From Adiantum capillus-veneris (Eukaryota; Streptophyta; Polypodiopsida; Polypodiales; Pteridaceae), in the NCBI GenBank assembly GCA_014529385.2, contig CM043959.1:14629809-14693808 (forward strand): DNA of 64,000 bases, written 5' to 3'. Position numbers and translations under genes: made by a program. The notes under the pieces are model-generated. The model was not told where the DNA came from, did not search any database, and saw only the letters and a program-made list of their open reading frames with translations. This document shows positions 19,475-30,363 of the stretch, piece after piece. Numbering within the stretch: the first letter of the stretch is position 1; the number at the start of each line of letters is the position of its first letter.

Positions 19475-20365
19475 TGTCATAAACACTAATATCTAACTAT
19501 CTCAAATGATTTTCTCATGTTAAACTGATCATTTAATATGGGAGGATAAAAGGGAACAAGAGTTAGTATGTTAGAATGTGCTGCTAGGCTTATCTCACCT
19601 GGGGACTAAGAAGAGAGATGACTACATCTCAATAAGGGTCCAAAAGGAGATGGTCTACCAAAGAGCAATGTGCAACTAATGAAGCTTAAAAGACCTTAGG
19701 GTTAGCTTCATTAAAGACTTCCAAAGGTTAGTGTTAAAAGTCCTTAGACCTAGGACCACTAGGAAAGACTATGGCCAACATTAGGTACTTTAGACCTTAG
19801 GCAAGCTTGAGGTGCTTTCAGTCAACAATGACTCCTACAAAGGAGGGGGTGAGCCCTATCTCTAGGGAGATGAGAGAGAAAACACACCAAGAGTCACAAA
19901 GCCACAAGGGGCATAAAGGACACATGCTAGCTATGTTGCCCTCATTGCATGCCAGAATCTTATTGGATGGCCTAAAGGGAGGTCCAATGAGAATTTAGAT
20001 TCAATTAAATAATTAATTGAGCTCTCTCTCTACAAGGGGGAAAGGAGAACACTTGTCCAAATGCTACACCCATTGATTGTTATGTCTAGAACATTCATTA
20101 GCTAGTCGTGGGCTTGAGCCAATAGGCTTCAAGCTAGAGTAAAGTGTGAAAATCGATATGTCTCTCTCTCGCTCTCATGTAGCCCACGAGCCTCACACAC
20201 ACACACACACCTATTGTGAGAGTTGAAATAACTCCATCTCCTTCTCCAAGCTTGAGAAGTGGAGAGCCTACACCAACCCCTCTTGGCTATGGAATGCAAA
20301 TCTAACCAAGAGCCATGCTCAAAGCAATGCTTATCATTCTCTTCATCTTTATTATCACTATGCTA
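19475..20365 (+). repeat. 3' LTR of element A, first part
   Basis: Begins TGTCATAA after a purine run. It is similar to 37420-38440 and, in reverse, to the 34520-35770 copy. It breaks at 20365 where element C is inserted and continues at 25936; joined length 1420 bp. Confidence 0.82.
20361..20365. repeat. Left target duplication of element C
   Basis: TGCTA before the copia LTR, repeated exactly at 25931-25935 after it. Confidence 0.9.
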
Positions 20366-21175
20366 TGCTAGAAAATAAGACGTAGCTAAATAAATTTTTG
20401 AGTAGATTACTTAATGGAGAGAGATAGATTTCATACACAAGAGATTATAGAGTAGAGAGAGAGAGAGAGAGTACACACGATATACATGGTTCACCCAATG
20501 TGGGCTACGTCCACGGAAAAGCAGCCACTCAATGGCTTTAGCACTTCAAAAGAAGAAGTAGTTTACAAAGGGATTAAACCCTTGATAAAGCTCCCGCCTT
20601 GCTTCACTCTCACCACCTCACACTCACCTTGTTCATCAACTTCACACTATGAAATGTGTGTAGAAATGGCCTCCTTTTATAAGCCAAAAGGGTTGTCCTC
20701 TCTTATGAGAGACAGCCATGTGTAGCCGCCCTTGTGCGAATAAGTCCAAATCGGACCCTCCAATCCGCCCATGTGTGGCCGCCCTTGAGAAGACAAGTCC
20801 GCTTTTGAATTCGGCCACCGGCCACCGGCCATTGACTTCCGACCACCGGCCACAGGCCATTGACTTCCAACCACCGGCCATCGGCCATTGACTACCGGCC
20901 ACCGGCCAATCGACCGGTTGTTTTCCGACCACTTTCTGGCCGCCGTCCGGCCATAATATTCCCGCGAAAAGGAATATTTTGGCAAAAAAAAAAGTCTCGG
21001 GGGCCTCCGTCCCCGAGGCCTCTAAAGTTGCCCTTGATTCTTTTCCATGAAAATTTTGGTTTCCGGTGAGTGATTTTCCTTCACGCACGATGGCTTCTCC
21101 TCATAATGGGGGCCTTACAAATGTGCGCTTTTACCACAGAAAATTACAAGGGTAAATCAGGCTCCATACTTAACA
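20366..21175 (-). repeat. 3' LTR of element C
   Basis: 810 bp, TGCTAGAAAATAAG...CTTAACA in plus reading; the partner LTR starts TGTTAG, so the terminal TG is conserved. It contains a GGCCGGTGG minisatellite at about 20810-20935 and a stretch at about 20945-21040 missing from the partner. Confidence 0.92.
20810..20935. repeat. ACCGGCC-type minisatellite in the LTR of element C
   Basis: Imperfect repeats of a roughly 30-base unit built from ACCGGCCA and CCATTGACTTCC. The corresponding array in the other LTR (about 25625-25750) has a different arrangement. Reading frames across it are by-products of the repeat. Confidence 0.8.
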
Positions 21176-21189
21176 ATCTCCCACTTGGA
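21176..21189 (-). other. Polypurine tract of element C
   Basis: On the minus strand CCAAGTGGGAGAT lies directly before the 3' LTR, similar to the usual copia tract of the AAGTGGGAGA type. Confidence 0.8.
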
Positions 21190-21235
21190 GACTGATCTCC
21201 AAACCAAACCTGTGACTGCTTTCCATTCTCGCTTC

Positions 21236-24200
21236 TTATCCTTGAATGCCGATTGAAGATGAGCAAAAGCTCAACTTCTCCTTGTTGACCACCTTTGTAA
21301 ACATGTCTGCAGGATTTTCACTTGTATGCACCTTTCCTAGCTTTAGCTGTCCCTCTTCCAAAAGAGTGCGTATGAAGTGATATCTCACCTCAATGTGCTT
21401 TGTCCTTGAATGAAAGGCTGAGTTCTTTGCAAGATGGATAGCGCTTTGGCTATCACTATACAAGACACAATTGTCTTGTTTGAATCCAAGCTCTTCTAAG
21501 AATCTGTGAAGCCACATAATTTCTTTGCTTGCCTCCGTCATTGCTACATACTCTGCTTCCGTGGTAGAAAGTGAAACCACTTTCTGCAGCTTTGAAGCCC
21601 GGCTTATTGCTGTGCCTCCAACCGTGAACACATAGCCAGTAGTGCTCCTTCGAGTATCTTTGTCACCTGTCATATCTGCATCAGCATACCCTTCTAGAAA
21701 AATATCAGTTCCTCCAAAATACAAAGCATTTGTTGTTGTCCCTTTCAGATACCTAAGTATCCACTTCACAGCTTGTCAATGCTCTTTACCTGGGTTGTCC
21801 ATGAACCTACTCACAACTCCCACTGCATGTGCAATGTCTGGCCTTGTCCAGACCATAGCATACATTAGAGAACCTACCGCTGCAGCATATGGAACTTTAG
21901 ACATATAGGCTATCTCCTCTTGTGTCTTTGGACACATATCCTTCGTTAGTTTAAAATGACTAGCCAAAGGTGTAGAAACTGATTTTGCATTTTGCATTGC
22001 AAACCTTTCTAGTACCTTCTTGATGTAATCTTCTTGAGATAGCTTTATTGTCTTCTTCGTCTTGTCCCTTGATATTTTCATACCAAGTATCCTCTTTGCA
22101 GCACCTAAATCTTTCATTAAAAAAGATTTGGACAGCTCCTCTTTTAGGTCTTTGATGTCCTGCATGTTAGCACTTGCAATCAACATGTCATCACCATACA
22201 CCATTAGGATAATGAATTTCCCATCTCCCAAATTCTTCGTGTAGACGCAGTGATCCGAGTTGCATCTTGCGAATCCATGATCCAACATCCATCGATCAAA
22301 CTTCAAGTACCATTGTCTTGATGCTTGCTTTAAACCATACAAGCTCTTCTTTAATCTGCAAACCATTTTCTCCTTACCTTTTACTTCATACCCCTTTGGT
22401 TGAAGCATGTAGATTTCCTCCTCTAAGTCACCGTGAGGGAATGCCGTATTTACATCCATTTGCTCGAGATTTAGATCATGAGCAGCCACAAGGCTTAAGA
22501 CAAGACTAATTGAGTTCATTTTTACAACAGGAGAAAATATTTCATTGAAGTCAATACCTTTCTTTTGAGAAAAACCTTTTACCACAAGCCTAGACTTGTA
22601 CCTTTTCTTCCCACCTTCTTCTTCCTTCAGCTTGTACACCCATTTGTTTTGAAGTGCCCGCTTATCTTTAGGCAACTCAACCAACTCCCATGTTTGGTTG
22701 CGATGTAGTGAGTCCATCTCCACTTGCATGCTCTTCGTCCATTCTTCTTTGGATTCATGTTGCATAGCTTCTTAGTATGATTCCGGCTCTCCAGAATCTG
22801 AGATCAAGAGATGGTTGAAGGAAGGAACAAACCTTTCCGGAGGTCTACTTGCTCTTGTAGATCTTCGGGGAATAGGTTGAGGCTCCTCATTTGGTTGACA
22901 TTGTTGCACATTGTCACCATTTGCAGTCCTTGAGTCTTCACCGTCCTCAAGCTCCATGTACTCATCACCTGTTTCTTTTGTTTTTTTTCTTTCCAAGTAA
23001 TCTTTGTACATATTTTGTTCGTTAAAAATTACATCCCTACTCCTTAAGATTTTACCATCTTCAGGATTCCATAGGCGATACCCAAAGTCTCCTTCTCCAT
23101 AGCCAATGAAGAAACACTTTTTGGACTTTGCATCTAGCTTTGATCTTAGGCTTCTATCTATGTGCATGAAAGCCTCACACCCAAACACTTTGAGAAATGC
23201 ATAATTCACCGGTCTACCTGTCCATGCCTCTTCTGGAACACCCCCATCCAATGCCGTTGGGGGTGACCGATTGATTAAGTACATAGACGTACTTACAACT
23301 TCCGCCCAAAGCTCAAGCGGTAGGCCTGCATGTAGCCGCATGATTCGTGCTCGTTCCATGATTGTCTTGTTCATCCTTTCCGAAATCCCATTTTGTTGAG
23401 GTGTCCTTGGGGTTGTCCTTTACCTCTGAATGCCATTGCTAGCACAAAAGCTTTCAAAAGCTTGGCTGCAATATTCGCCTCCATTGTCAGATCTGAGGCA
23501 TTTAACCTTGGTACCTGTTTCATTCTCCACAAAGGCCCACCTTTGAAATATGGAAAATACATCGGATTTATTCTTCATGACAAACCCATGTTTTTTTAGT
23601 CGCATCGTCTATGAATGTTACATAGTACAATGAGCCACCAAGAGATGGTGTACTTGCAGGACCCCAAACATCAGAATGAACCAACTCAAGTTTTTTATTT
23701 TTTCTTTCATTTCCTGATTTTTGAAATTTTACCCTGTTTTGTTTACCATAAACACAATCTTCACAGAACTCTATGTCCACTTCTTTCAAACCTGGTAGAA
23801 GCTTCTTTGTTTGAAGGATTTGCATTCCTTTGGCACTCATATGCCCAAGTCGGTAGTGCCACACCGCACTGTCAACTTCTGTAGTTGTTGCACAAGCTGA
23901 AGGTTGCGTGCTAACACTACACAAGTAAAGTGTACCGATTTTTTCTCCCTTGGCAACCACCAAAGATCCCTTTGAGATCTTCCACCGTTTGTTTTCGAAT
24001 GCAATGTTGTGACCTTCATCGTCCAATTGTCCTGTAGAGATCAATTTTTTGCGAAGAGAAGGAACATGCCTAACATCTTTAAGCTTCCATTCATTTCCGT
24101 TAGCAGTTTTGATAGAAACTGTACCTTTGCCGACAATCTCACAAGCTTCATCATCTCCCAAGTATACATACCCAAAATTACCTTTGGTGTAGTCTTGGAA

Positions 24201-25120
24201 ATGTTGCTTGTGTGGTGTCGCATGGAATGAAGCCCCGGAATCTACTATCCAGGAATTAGACACATTGTCTAATGAGAGAATTAGAGCATCTTGCTCTACT
24301 TTACCTGCCACATTGGCCTCCAATGTTGGCTTGTTGTCTTGAGACTCTGTCTCCTTCTTCTTCTTGGACCAACAATCCTTCTTGACGTGGCCCTTCTTGC
24401 CGCAGTTCCAACATTCAAGAACTGACTTTGTGTGTGACTTGCTCCGCCTTGAGCGATCACAACCCTTTTGGTTTTTGAACCTCTCCTTAGGCCTTCCTCT
24501 TGTTTCCACTGATACTGCAGCACTTGATGATTCTCCTGTGCTTCTCCTTCGCATTTCCTCGCTTAGGAGAACACCCACAACATCATCAAACTTAAGAGTA
24601 TTTGTGTCAGAGATAGAATTACTTACAGCCATCACAAGGCTGTCCCAACTATCCGGTAGAGATGATAGTATAAGGAGAGCTCGCACTTCGTCATCGAAAT
24701 TGATTTTCACAGATCGAAGTTGACTTATGTTTGTGTTAAATTCATTTAGGTGTTTTGCAACTGAACCATTCTCTGCCATCTTTAGATTGAACAAGCGCTT
24801 CATAAGAAATACCTTATTGGATGCCGATGGTTTCTCGTAGAAGTCGTCAAGTGACTTCATCAAGTCCTCCGTGGTCTTCATCTCCGAAACATTGAAGGCC
24901 ACCGTTGACGCCAAGCTTAACCGGATTGTTCCCAGTGCCTTTCGATCAAGGACAATCCATGCTTCATCTCCCATTGTTGCGGCTTCTTCGCAAGACCGCC
25001 TAGTGGCAAATAGAGGTCCTTCTGGTAGAGATAGTCTTCAATATGCATCTTCCAATGTTGGTAGTTTTTACCGTTGAACTTCTCAATCTTGAGCTTCCCT
25101 TCCTCCGCCATAACTCCCAC
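21236..25120 (-). pseudogene. Element C gag-pol polyprotein, frameshifted and with stops
   Basis: Read from the MAEEGKLKIEKFNG start near 25108. Gag (to about 24400) with FNGKNYQHWK and a CCHC knuckle CWNCGKKGHVKKDC; protease with WIVDSGASFHATP (DSG intact, about 24240); integrase with its HHCC finger (HYRLGHMS...CEDCVYGK), DDE residues in HSDVWGP, SDNGGEY and PQQNGISER; RT with FSPVVKMNSI and catalytic VYGDDM (usual YVDD); RNase H with YADADMTGDKDTRRST and STTEAEYVA. Gag starts in one phase, shifts near 24975, returns near 23600; TAA 23420-23422, TAA 22772-22774 and TGA 21776-21778 interrupt it. The gene is dead, but each break is small and the catalytic residues mostly survive. Confidence 0.92.
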
Positions 25121-25166
25121 TCAATTCAAGGAATCCTTTCCTTGAGATAATTTAGCTACGAGCAAA

Positions 25167-25182
25167 CCTTGCTCTTATACCA
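25167..25182 (-). other. Primer-binding site of element C (tRNA-iMet)
   Basis: Minus-strand TGGTATAAGAGCAAGG two bases after the 5' LTR end. It matches the copia iMet primer site TGGTATCAGAGC with one change. Confidence 0.85.
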
Positions 25183-25184
25183 GT

Positions 25185-25930
25185 TGTTAGAAAATAAGAC
25201 GTAGCTAAATAAATTTTTGAGTAGATTACTTAATGGAGAGAGATAGATTTCACACACAAGAGATTATAGAGTAGAGAGAGAGAGAGTACACACGATATAC
25301 ATGGTTCACCCAATGTGGGCTACGTCCACGGGAAAGCAGCCACTCAATGGCTTTAGCACTTCAAAAGAAGAAGTAGTTTACAAAGGGATTAAACCCTTGA
25401 TAGAGCTCCCGCCTTGCTTCACTCTCACCACCTCACACTCACCTTGTTGCATCAACTTCACACTATGAAATGTATGTAGAAATGTCTTACTTTTATAGGC
25501 CAAAAGGGCTGTCCTCTCTTATGAGAGACAGCCATGTGTAGCCGCCCTTGTGCGAATAAGTCCAAATCGGACCCTCCAATCCGCCCATGTGTGGCCGCCC
25601 TTGAGAAGACAAGTCCGCTTTTGAATTCAGCCACTGGCCATTGAATTCGGCCACCGGCCACCGGCCATTGACTTCCGACCACCGGCCACCGTCCATTGAC
25701 TTCCGACCACCGGCCATCGGCCATTGACTACCGGCCACCGGCCAACCGACCGGTTGTTTTCCGACCACTTTCCGTCCGCCGTCCGCCCCTAATTCTTGTC
25801 CATGAAAATTTTGGTTTCCGGTGAGTGATTTTCCTTCACGCATGATGGCTTCTCCTCATAATGGGGGCCTTACAAATGTGCGCTTTTACCACAGAAAATT
25901 ACAAGGGTAAATCAAGCTCCATACTTAACA
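25185..25930 (-). repeat. 5' LTR of element C
   Basis: 746 bp, TGTTAG...CTTAACA in plus reading. It pairs with 20366-21175 and is followed by the right TGCTA duplication at 25931-25935. Confidence 0.93.
25490..25497 (-). promoter_or_regulatory. TATA box in the 5' LTR of element C
   Basis: TATAAAAG on the minus strand, directed towards gag, about 305 bases from the LTR end. The same site in the other LTR reads TTATAAAAGG. Confidence 0.6.
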
Positions 25931-25935
25931 TGCTA

Positions 25936-26464
25936 AGCTATGCTCTAAGAGTGATTATGTGAGGAGCCTACTTCTTTCTTGTAAGAATACATCTTCTTTC
26001 CTCATCTTCCTCACTCTCTACCAGCTCTCTCCACCTTTCACGGTGTTTGAGGTCTTAGGTTTGAGGGTTACACCAATTTCTTGTTATTTGCAAGTAGATT
26101 AATTTTTGTTTAAGCATAAGTTTGGTGCATGAATCTTTCCATCTTCATGGCACCAAAAAGGTCTTAAGCAACACAAAGATTGTATTGTACCAAGTCTCTC
26201 TATTGATGGAAGAACCTATAATACAAATTCCTTTTGGAGGGGGGACCGCCTCCAAGTAAATTCGGTCCTCAAATGTCGTCAATTTCTCTATTTCTCTCTC
26301 TTTTACAATTTATTGCTCATGCCATGTTAATTAGAAATGTGTAAACTGTTGCTATCTCCAACAAAGCACTCTCTCTATCTTCACTAGGAGTTCTCTTAAT
26401 GATATGCTCATTATGTTCAATTCTTTTCCGCTAAAATCAAAGTTATTAGTTAAATTCCATTACA
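25936..26464 (+). repeat. 3' LTR of element A, second part
   Basis: Continues the LTR after element C. Bases 26098-26464 match window positions 1-366. It ends TTACA. Confidence 0.85.
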
Positions 26465-27055
26465 AGGAGAGAGAAGGAGAATGCTATGCTAGAAAGTGAA
26501 CTTCATTAAACCTAGAGATTTCATTAACACTTTGTGAATAAAAAAATATAGGACACAACATGTAACAAAAGAAAATTTCTTCTATTTTCTTTGCTGATGA
26601 CATATGAGTTGGCTGTACAAATTAGTGGAGACATAGGTACATCCTACTCGCCCATGAGAAACAGATGTATTCCATTGGCCATGAATGAAAGTAAATTATA
26701 ATGGTAAGCAGGATGCAATGAAGGTCCTAAACTATGCAACTAGTATTACGTTGGCACAATTCCTATTCATTACTTGGAAATCAAGTTCCATTTGGTGCCC
26801 TTGCACTTCCATGGGATTTTTTTGACTTTCGTATCCCATTCATCTTGGTCATCTCCTCTTATTATGGAAACGATATAGCTATGGGAATCAGGAGACTCGG
26901 GTAATTTCAGCTTCTTGACTAGCTAGTTAAGAAAATTGTGAGTACCCGCATCATCAATAAGCACACATACCAGTATATCTAGTATTGTGCCATGCATACA
27001 CACCAACTCATGAGGACTAATTGTTTGTTGCCAAAGAGAAGCAATTAAACATCAC
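26465..27055. other. Unassigned intergenic stretch
   Basis: I see no coding frame, repeat or known element signature here. It is the sequence flanking element A on the right. Confidence 0.4.
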
Positions 27056-27524
27056 TCATGTGGTGTAGTGTTGTGCATTACCTCTAAACCTAAGTAAGGA
27101 GGAGAATAATCTAATGGAAAAACTTGTACAAGAACAAGCTAATGGAAGAACTTGTACCACATATATATACTTCTCCTTATCCTTTCCCTTATTTGGAGAT
27201 TTTTGCTTCAACTTTGGGCAATCCTTCTTCTCATGCTCCTTTGACTTATAGTTATAGTAGAGCTTGCTAAAAACCTCCATTGTAGAGAGGACCATGGCGT
27301 GCTTTAGGCTTCTTGGTGATCTTGATAATAGTAGATGGAGGAGGCAACGTTCTCTTAAATGCACCTTTTGTAGCATAAGGAATGCCTGTGTAGTGAATAG
27401 AGCACTTTTTATCAATAAAGGCATAAATTTGGGCACTCTTGATAGCATCTTCTAGGGTTTTAGGATTTTGAGTCCGAACCTTGCGCTTGTATATCATGTC
27501 CAAGCCACAAATGAACCCACACAC
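27056..27524 (-). pseudogene. Gag fragment of a Ty3/gypsy element
   Basis: Minus-strand translation starting near 27524 reads FICGLDMIYKRKV, then NPKTLEDAIKSAQIY, the usual gag segment of the F-I-x-G-L-x-x-x-I-R ... P-x-T-L-x-E-A type. After a phase change near 27270 a damaged zinc knuckle follows (YYNYKSKEHEKKDCPKLK), in which the first cysteines are lost. Only about 150 residues remain and no pol is attached, so it is a relic. Confidence 0.6.
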
Positions 27525-28440
27525 TTTATGGAAATCATCTTAATTCTCCAACTTGAGAACAATGACCCGATATTCGGAAACATATTGATGCAATGCCAAA
27601 CCTGTCATCCAACATGTGTCCCAATCTATCCAATTACGGTCCTCCTCATTGTTTAGATGGAATTCATTCCAAAACAATGTCTTAAAACTTGTCCACCACT
27701 TGTAAGCCTAGCCTTCAAATGAGAGCCTGGTCTTTATCACCATCAAGAGTGCATTGTAACCTATGTAGACCATTCCAATTTTGGAGACAAGTATCTACAT
27801 CATGTCGCATCTTGTGAAGCATAATATGCTTGCGTGCACAAGAGAGAGACCAAAAATACCTGGGTTTGAGATAAAAACACCCAAAGCTTGAGGTAGAAGA
27901 AGCAATTAAATGTGGAACACCCAATGGAGCATGCAATCCTTGCATGCACATTCACATGAAATGATTTGTCGAAGATCCTGTCTATTTGGTGCCATTGGAT
28001 GACTCTTGGATGATGACCAAGTAAGTTGCAATGGGTAATTGACGCTCCAAACTGGTTGTGTGAGCAAGTGAGCAAGCACTTACAAATGCATGGAAGCCTA
28101 AATATAATAAATCAAGAACAATCAAATGCCTAATTTTCTTGCAAGTTGATGCAGAAAAACATACCAATCCTTTGGTGCCTTGATTTGTTTTCTTGAATCC
28201 CAATATGTTTCAAACGGTTGGCTTTTTCCATGAGTGAAATTGAATAACAAAATCAAACACGCATGAAAGTGGCCTTAGGCTCATTAGGGCACCCAATAGA
28301 CCTTGAAATGAGAAAGGCCACAGTATGGTTATGGTGGGCGGATGTCCAAAAAATTGTTGATTCAATAGAAATTCGAAAACAAGTACCTGAAAGTCACCTA
28401 AAACCAGGTAGGAAAAAATAAGGCCTTATAGTTACTGAAC
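27525..28440. other. Unassigned stretch between two retroelement relics
   Basis: No convincing gene. Short frames on the minus strand (27715-28203) show no domain I recognise. It may be more TE debris. Confidence 0.35.
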
Positions 28441-28444
28441 AAAG

Positions 28445-29335
28445 ATGGCAAAAGAAAAAGAAGTTTTTGAAGCAATCTTGCATGCAGAGAAAATGTTTGT
28501 GGAGCAAATGTCTAAAAGTTCTAGAGTGATGAGAGATGAACTGGAAGATATGAATTTGGGAGATGAAGATGACCCCAAATTAGTGAAGGTATCTACTAAA
28601 TTAGATACAAAATTCAAAGAGGCATTGAAAGCGTTCTTCATGAAATTTAAGGATGTGTTTGCCTCTTATACCGATATAAAAGGAGCACATCTAATTGTTT
28701 GTCAACATACCATTAACCTTAAAAAGGATGCAGTACCAGTAAAGCAACAGAGATACAAAATGAATCCCAATTATGCCAAACAGGTGAATGAAGAGCTTGA
28801 TCAGTTATTGCAGGTATTATTTAGTGGATAAAGCAACTTGGCTATCACCAACTGTGGTGGTTCCAAAGAAAAATGGCAAAATCAGGGTACAAGAAACTGA
28901 ATGCTGCAACCGTTACTGATCCAGTCCCTTTACATTTCTATGATGCAAGGTTGGATGCAGTAGCTGGTGAAGAGATATACAGCTTCATGGATGGTTTTAG
29001 TGGGTACGATCAAATCAGAATGGCCCTTGAGGATAGAGATAAAATTGAATTTATCAAAGAATGGGGAGTATATGCTTCCACAGTCATGAACTTTGCATTG
29101 AAAATGCACCTCCTACTTTTCAGAAGTGGGTTATGGAAGTGTTTGGTCCTTATCAGCCAACTTTTATGAAAGTCTTCTAGGATGACTTTAGTGCGGCAGG
29201 TAAGAAGATGGATCATTTGATGTACTTGAGACTGTGATTTGAGAAATGTAGAGAGTGTGGACTATCATTGAACCCTGCTAAATGTGCTTTTTCTATGAAG
29301 AGAGGAATTTTTCTAGGCCATTTCTAATTTAAAAA
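28445..29335 (+). pseudogene. RT fragment related to element B
   Basis: Plus-strand remnant of a non-chromovirus Ty3/gypsy pol. The first frame (28445-28831) carries KFKDVFAS, VCQHTINL and YKMNPNYAKQVNEELDQL, which parallel the same segments of element B pol. After a phase change, 28873-29169 carries KKLNAATVTDPVP and SFMDGFSGYDQIRMALEDRDKI. Further debris (LNPAKCAFSMKRGIFLGHF phase) reaches about 29330. The catalytic DD segment near 29185 is altered. No LTRs are attached. It shows that B's family or a relative was active here earlier, on the opposite strand. Confidence 0.8.
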
Positions 29336-30363
29336 TAAAGGGGGCTCTCACCCCTGCTTAAGAGCAAATTGAACGAGCTCCCAACGAGCACTCAAGGTGC
29401 AATTGGACATTGAATAGAGCAAAAATTTCAAAAATTTGGAGCATAGAATGGCATAAGCTCAGTAAATTAGAGAGGCGATTTCAAAACTCAAGACAAGGGG
29501 ACCTTCATGCACGAAGGGTTCAGAAATGCGAAAATTTGTCGGAATGAGCAAAGGGAGCCGTATATCGAGGAGTATCAAGGCAACTGCATCATTAAGTTTG
29601 TCTTAGTCATTTTTCAGGTAACTATTTCTCTATCAGTTCAAGAGTGTTTTTTGTAGTTTTGCGCATTGTGCATCGTTGACTCCATTTTTCAAAAATAAAA
29701 TAAAATGTCTGCAAACAAAAGTGTGTCACCACCTCCAGGCACTTCTTTAGTATGTTTTGGTCTTCTATCTTTGGTTGCGGGCTTAACCCAGGCCAAATTA
29801 TATGGCTGTAGATACCAAGGCTTCCCCGAATGGAAATTTGCTTGCCGGTTTCTTCACGAGACTTGCAAGCGCCCACTAGGCGTAGTTTTAGATTTAAAAG
29901 TGTAAATTCCTAGTTATGATGAAATTAGGCCGCGGGCCGGCGACGCCAAACGCTACGAAATACTGTGAATGGCTTACGTCAATGCGTAGAGCTCTTACCT
30001 GCGGTTGCAATGCAACAAACGCATTTGCAATGTGACAACCGAAGAGGGAGTAGGAAGCGCGAGAAGGAGAGAAGTGAGCACCATTAGCTCATGCTGTGTA
30101 TTTCTTATCCAAAAACTTATAAAAAACTTAAAAAAATTGGCTTTTATACCTTAGCCAAGGTTTTTGGGTGGTCAAAAGTAATAATCTGGAGTTCTACCAA
30201 AGCTGGGAATTGAATGGCTAATACAATCTAGAATCTTGTAGCCCCGACTCATTAATTACAAGGTTTATCAAGAAAACAAAAGTTACAATATTCCCGATTT
30301 ATCAAAATAATAATTGTTTTTACAAGGAGAACTCCAAAAAACGGTGTCCGCATGAGCTTGCTG
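29336..30363. other. Unassigned stretch
   Basis: About 1 kb with no recognised gene. A 66-codon plus-strand frame (29705-29905) has a good context but no known domain. Confidence 0.35.

Larger units (their letters stand above)
20366..25930 (-). mobile_element. Element C: Ty1/copia retrotransposon (Tork/TNT1-like), minus strand
   Basis: A 5565-bp element with LTRs at 20366-21175 and 25185-25930, an exact TGCTA target duplication, an iMet-type primer site and a polypurine tract. Its single polyprotein order gag, protease, integrase, RT, RNase H is the Ty1/copia order. Similarity of gag and protease segments to TNT1-type elements suggests the Tork lineage. It is broken by frame changes near 24975 and 23600 and stops at 23420, 22772 and 21776. 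The LTRs are very similar apart from indels, so insertion into element A is fairly recent. Confidence 0.92.
1..26464 (+). mobile_element. Element A: old Ty3/gypsy chromovirus, host of two nested insertions
   Basis: Plus-strand LTR retrotransposon whose 5' LTR starts outside the window. Parts seen in order: 5' LTR end (1-366), tRNA-iMet-like primer site, decayed gag, protease relic, RT, RNase H, integrase, chromodomain (to 5602), 3' tail, polypurine tract and 3' LTR. It is interrupted by element B (5734-19238) and, inside the 3' LTR, by element C (20366-25930). The 1-366 segment aligns base for base with 26098-26464 apart from scattered substitutions, which pairs the two LTRs. Removing both insertions leaves about 5.6 kb of internal DNA and a 1.42-kb 3' LTR starting TGTCATAA and ending TTACA. 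The coding part carries several in-frame stops and changed catalytic residues, so it is inactive. The outer target duplication cannot be tested because the left flank is missing. Confidence 0.85.

Noticed and set aside
20642-21088. Trp/Gly-rich frames in the copia LTR
   Set aside because: They come from the GGCCGGTGG minisatellite; the same appears at 25458-25843.
19475-26464. Solo LTR of a separate element
   Set aside because: It lacks its own target duplication, is preceded by a polypurine tract, and pairs with the LTR end at 1-366, so it is the 3' LTR of element A.
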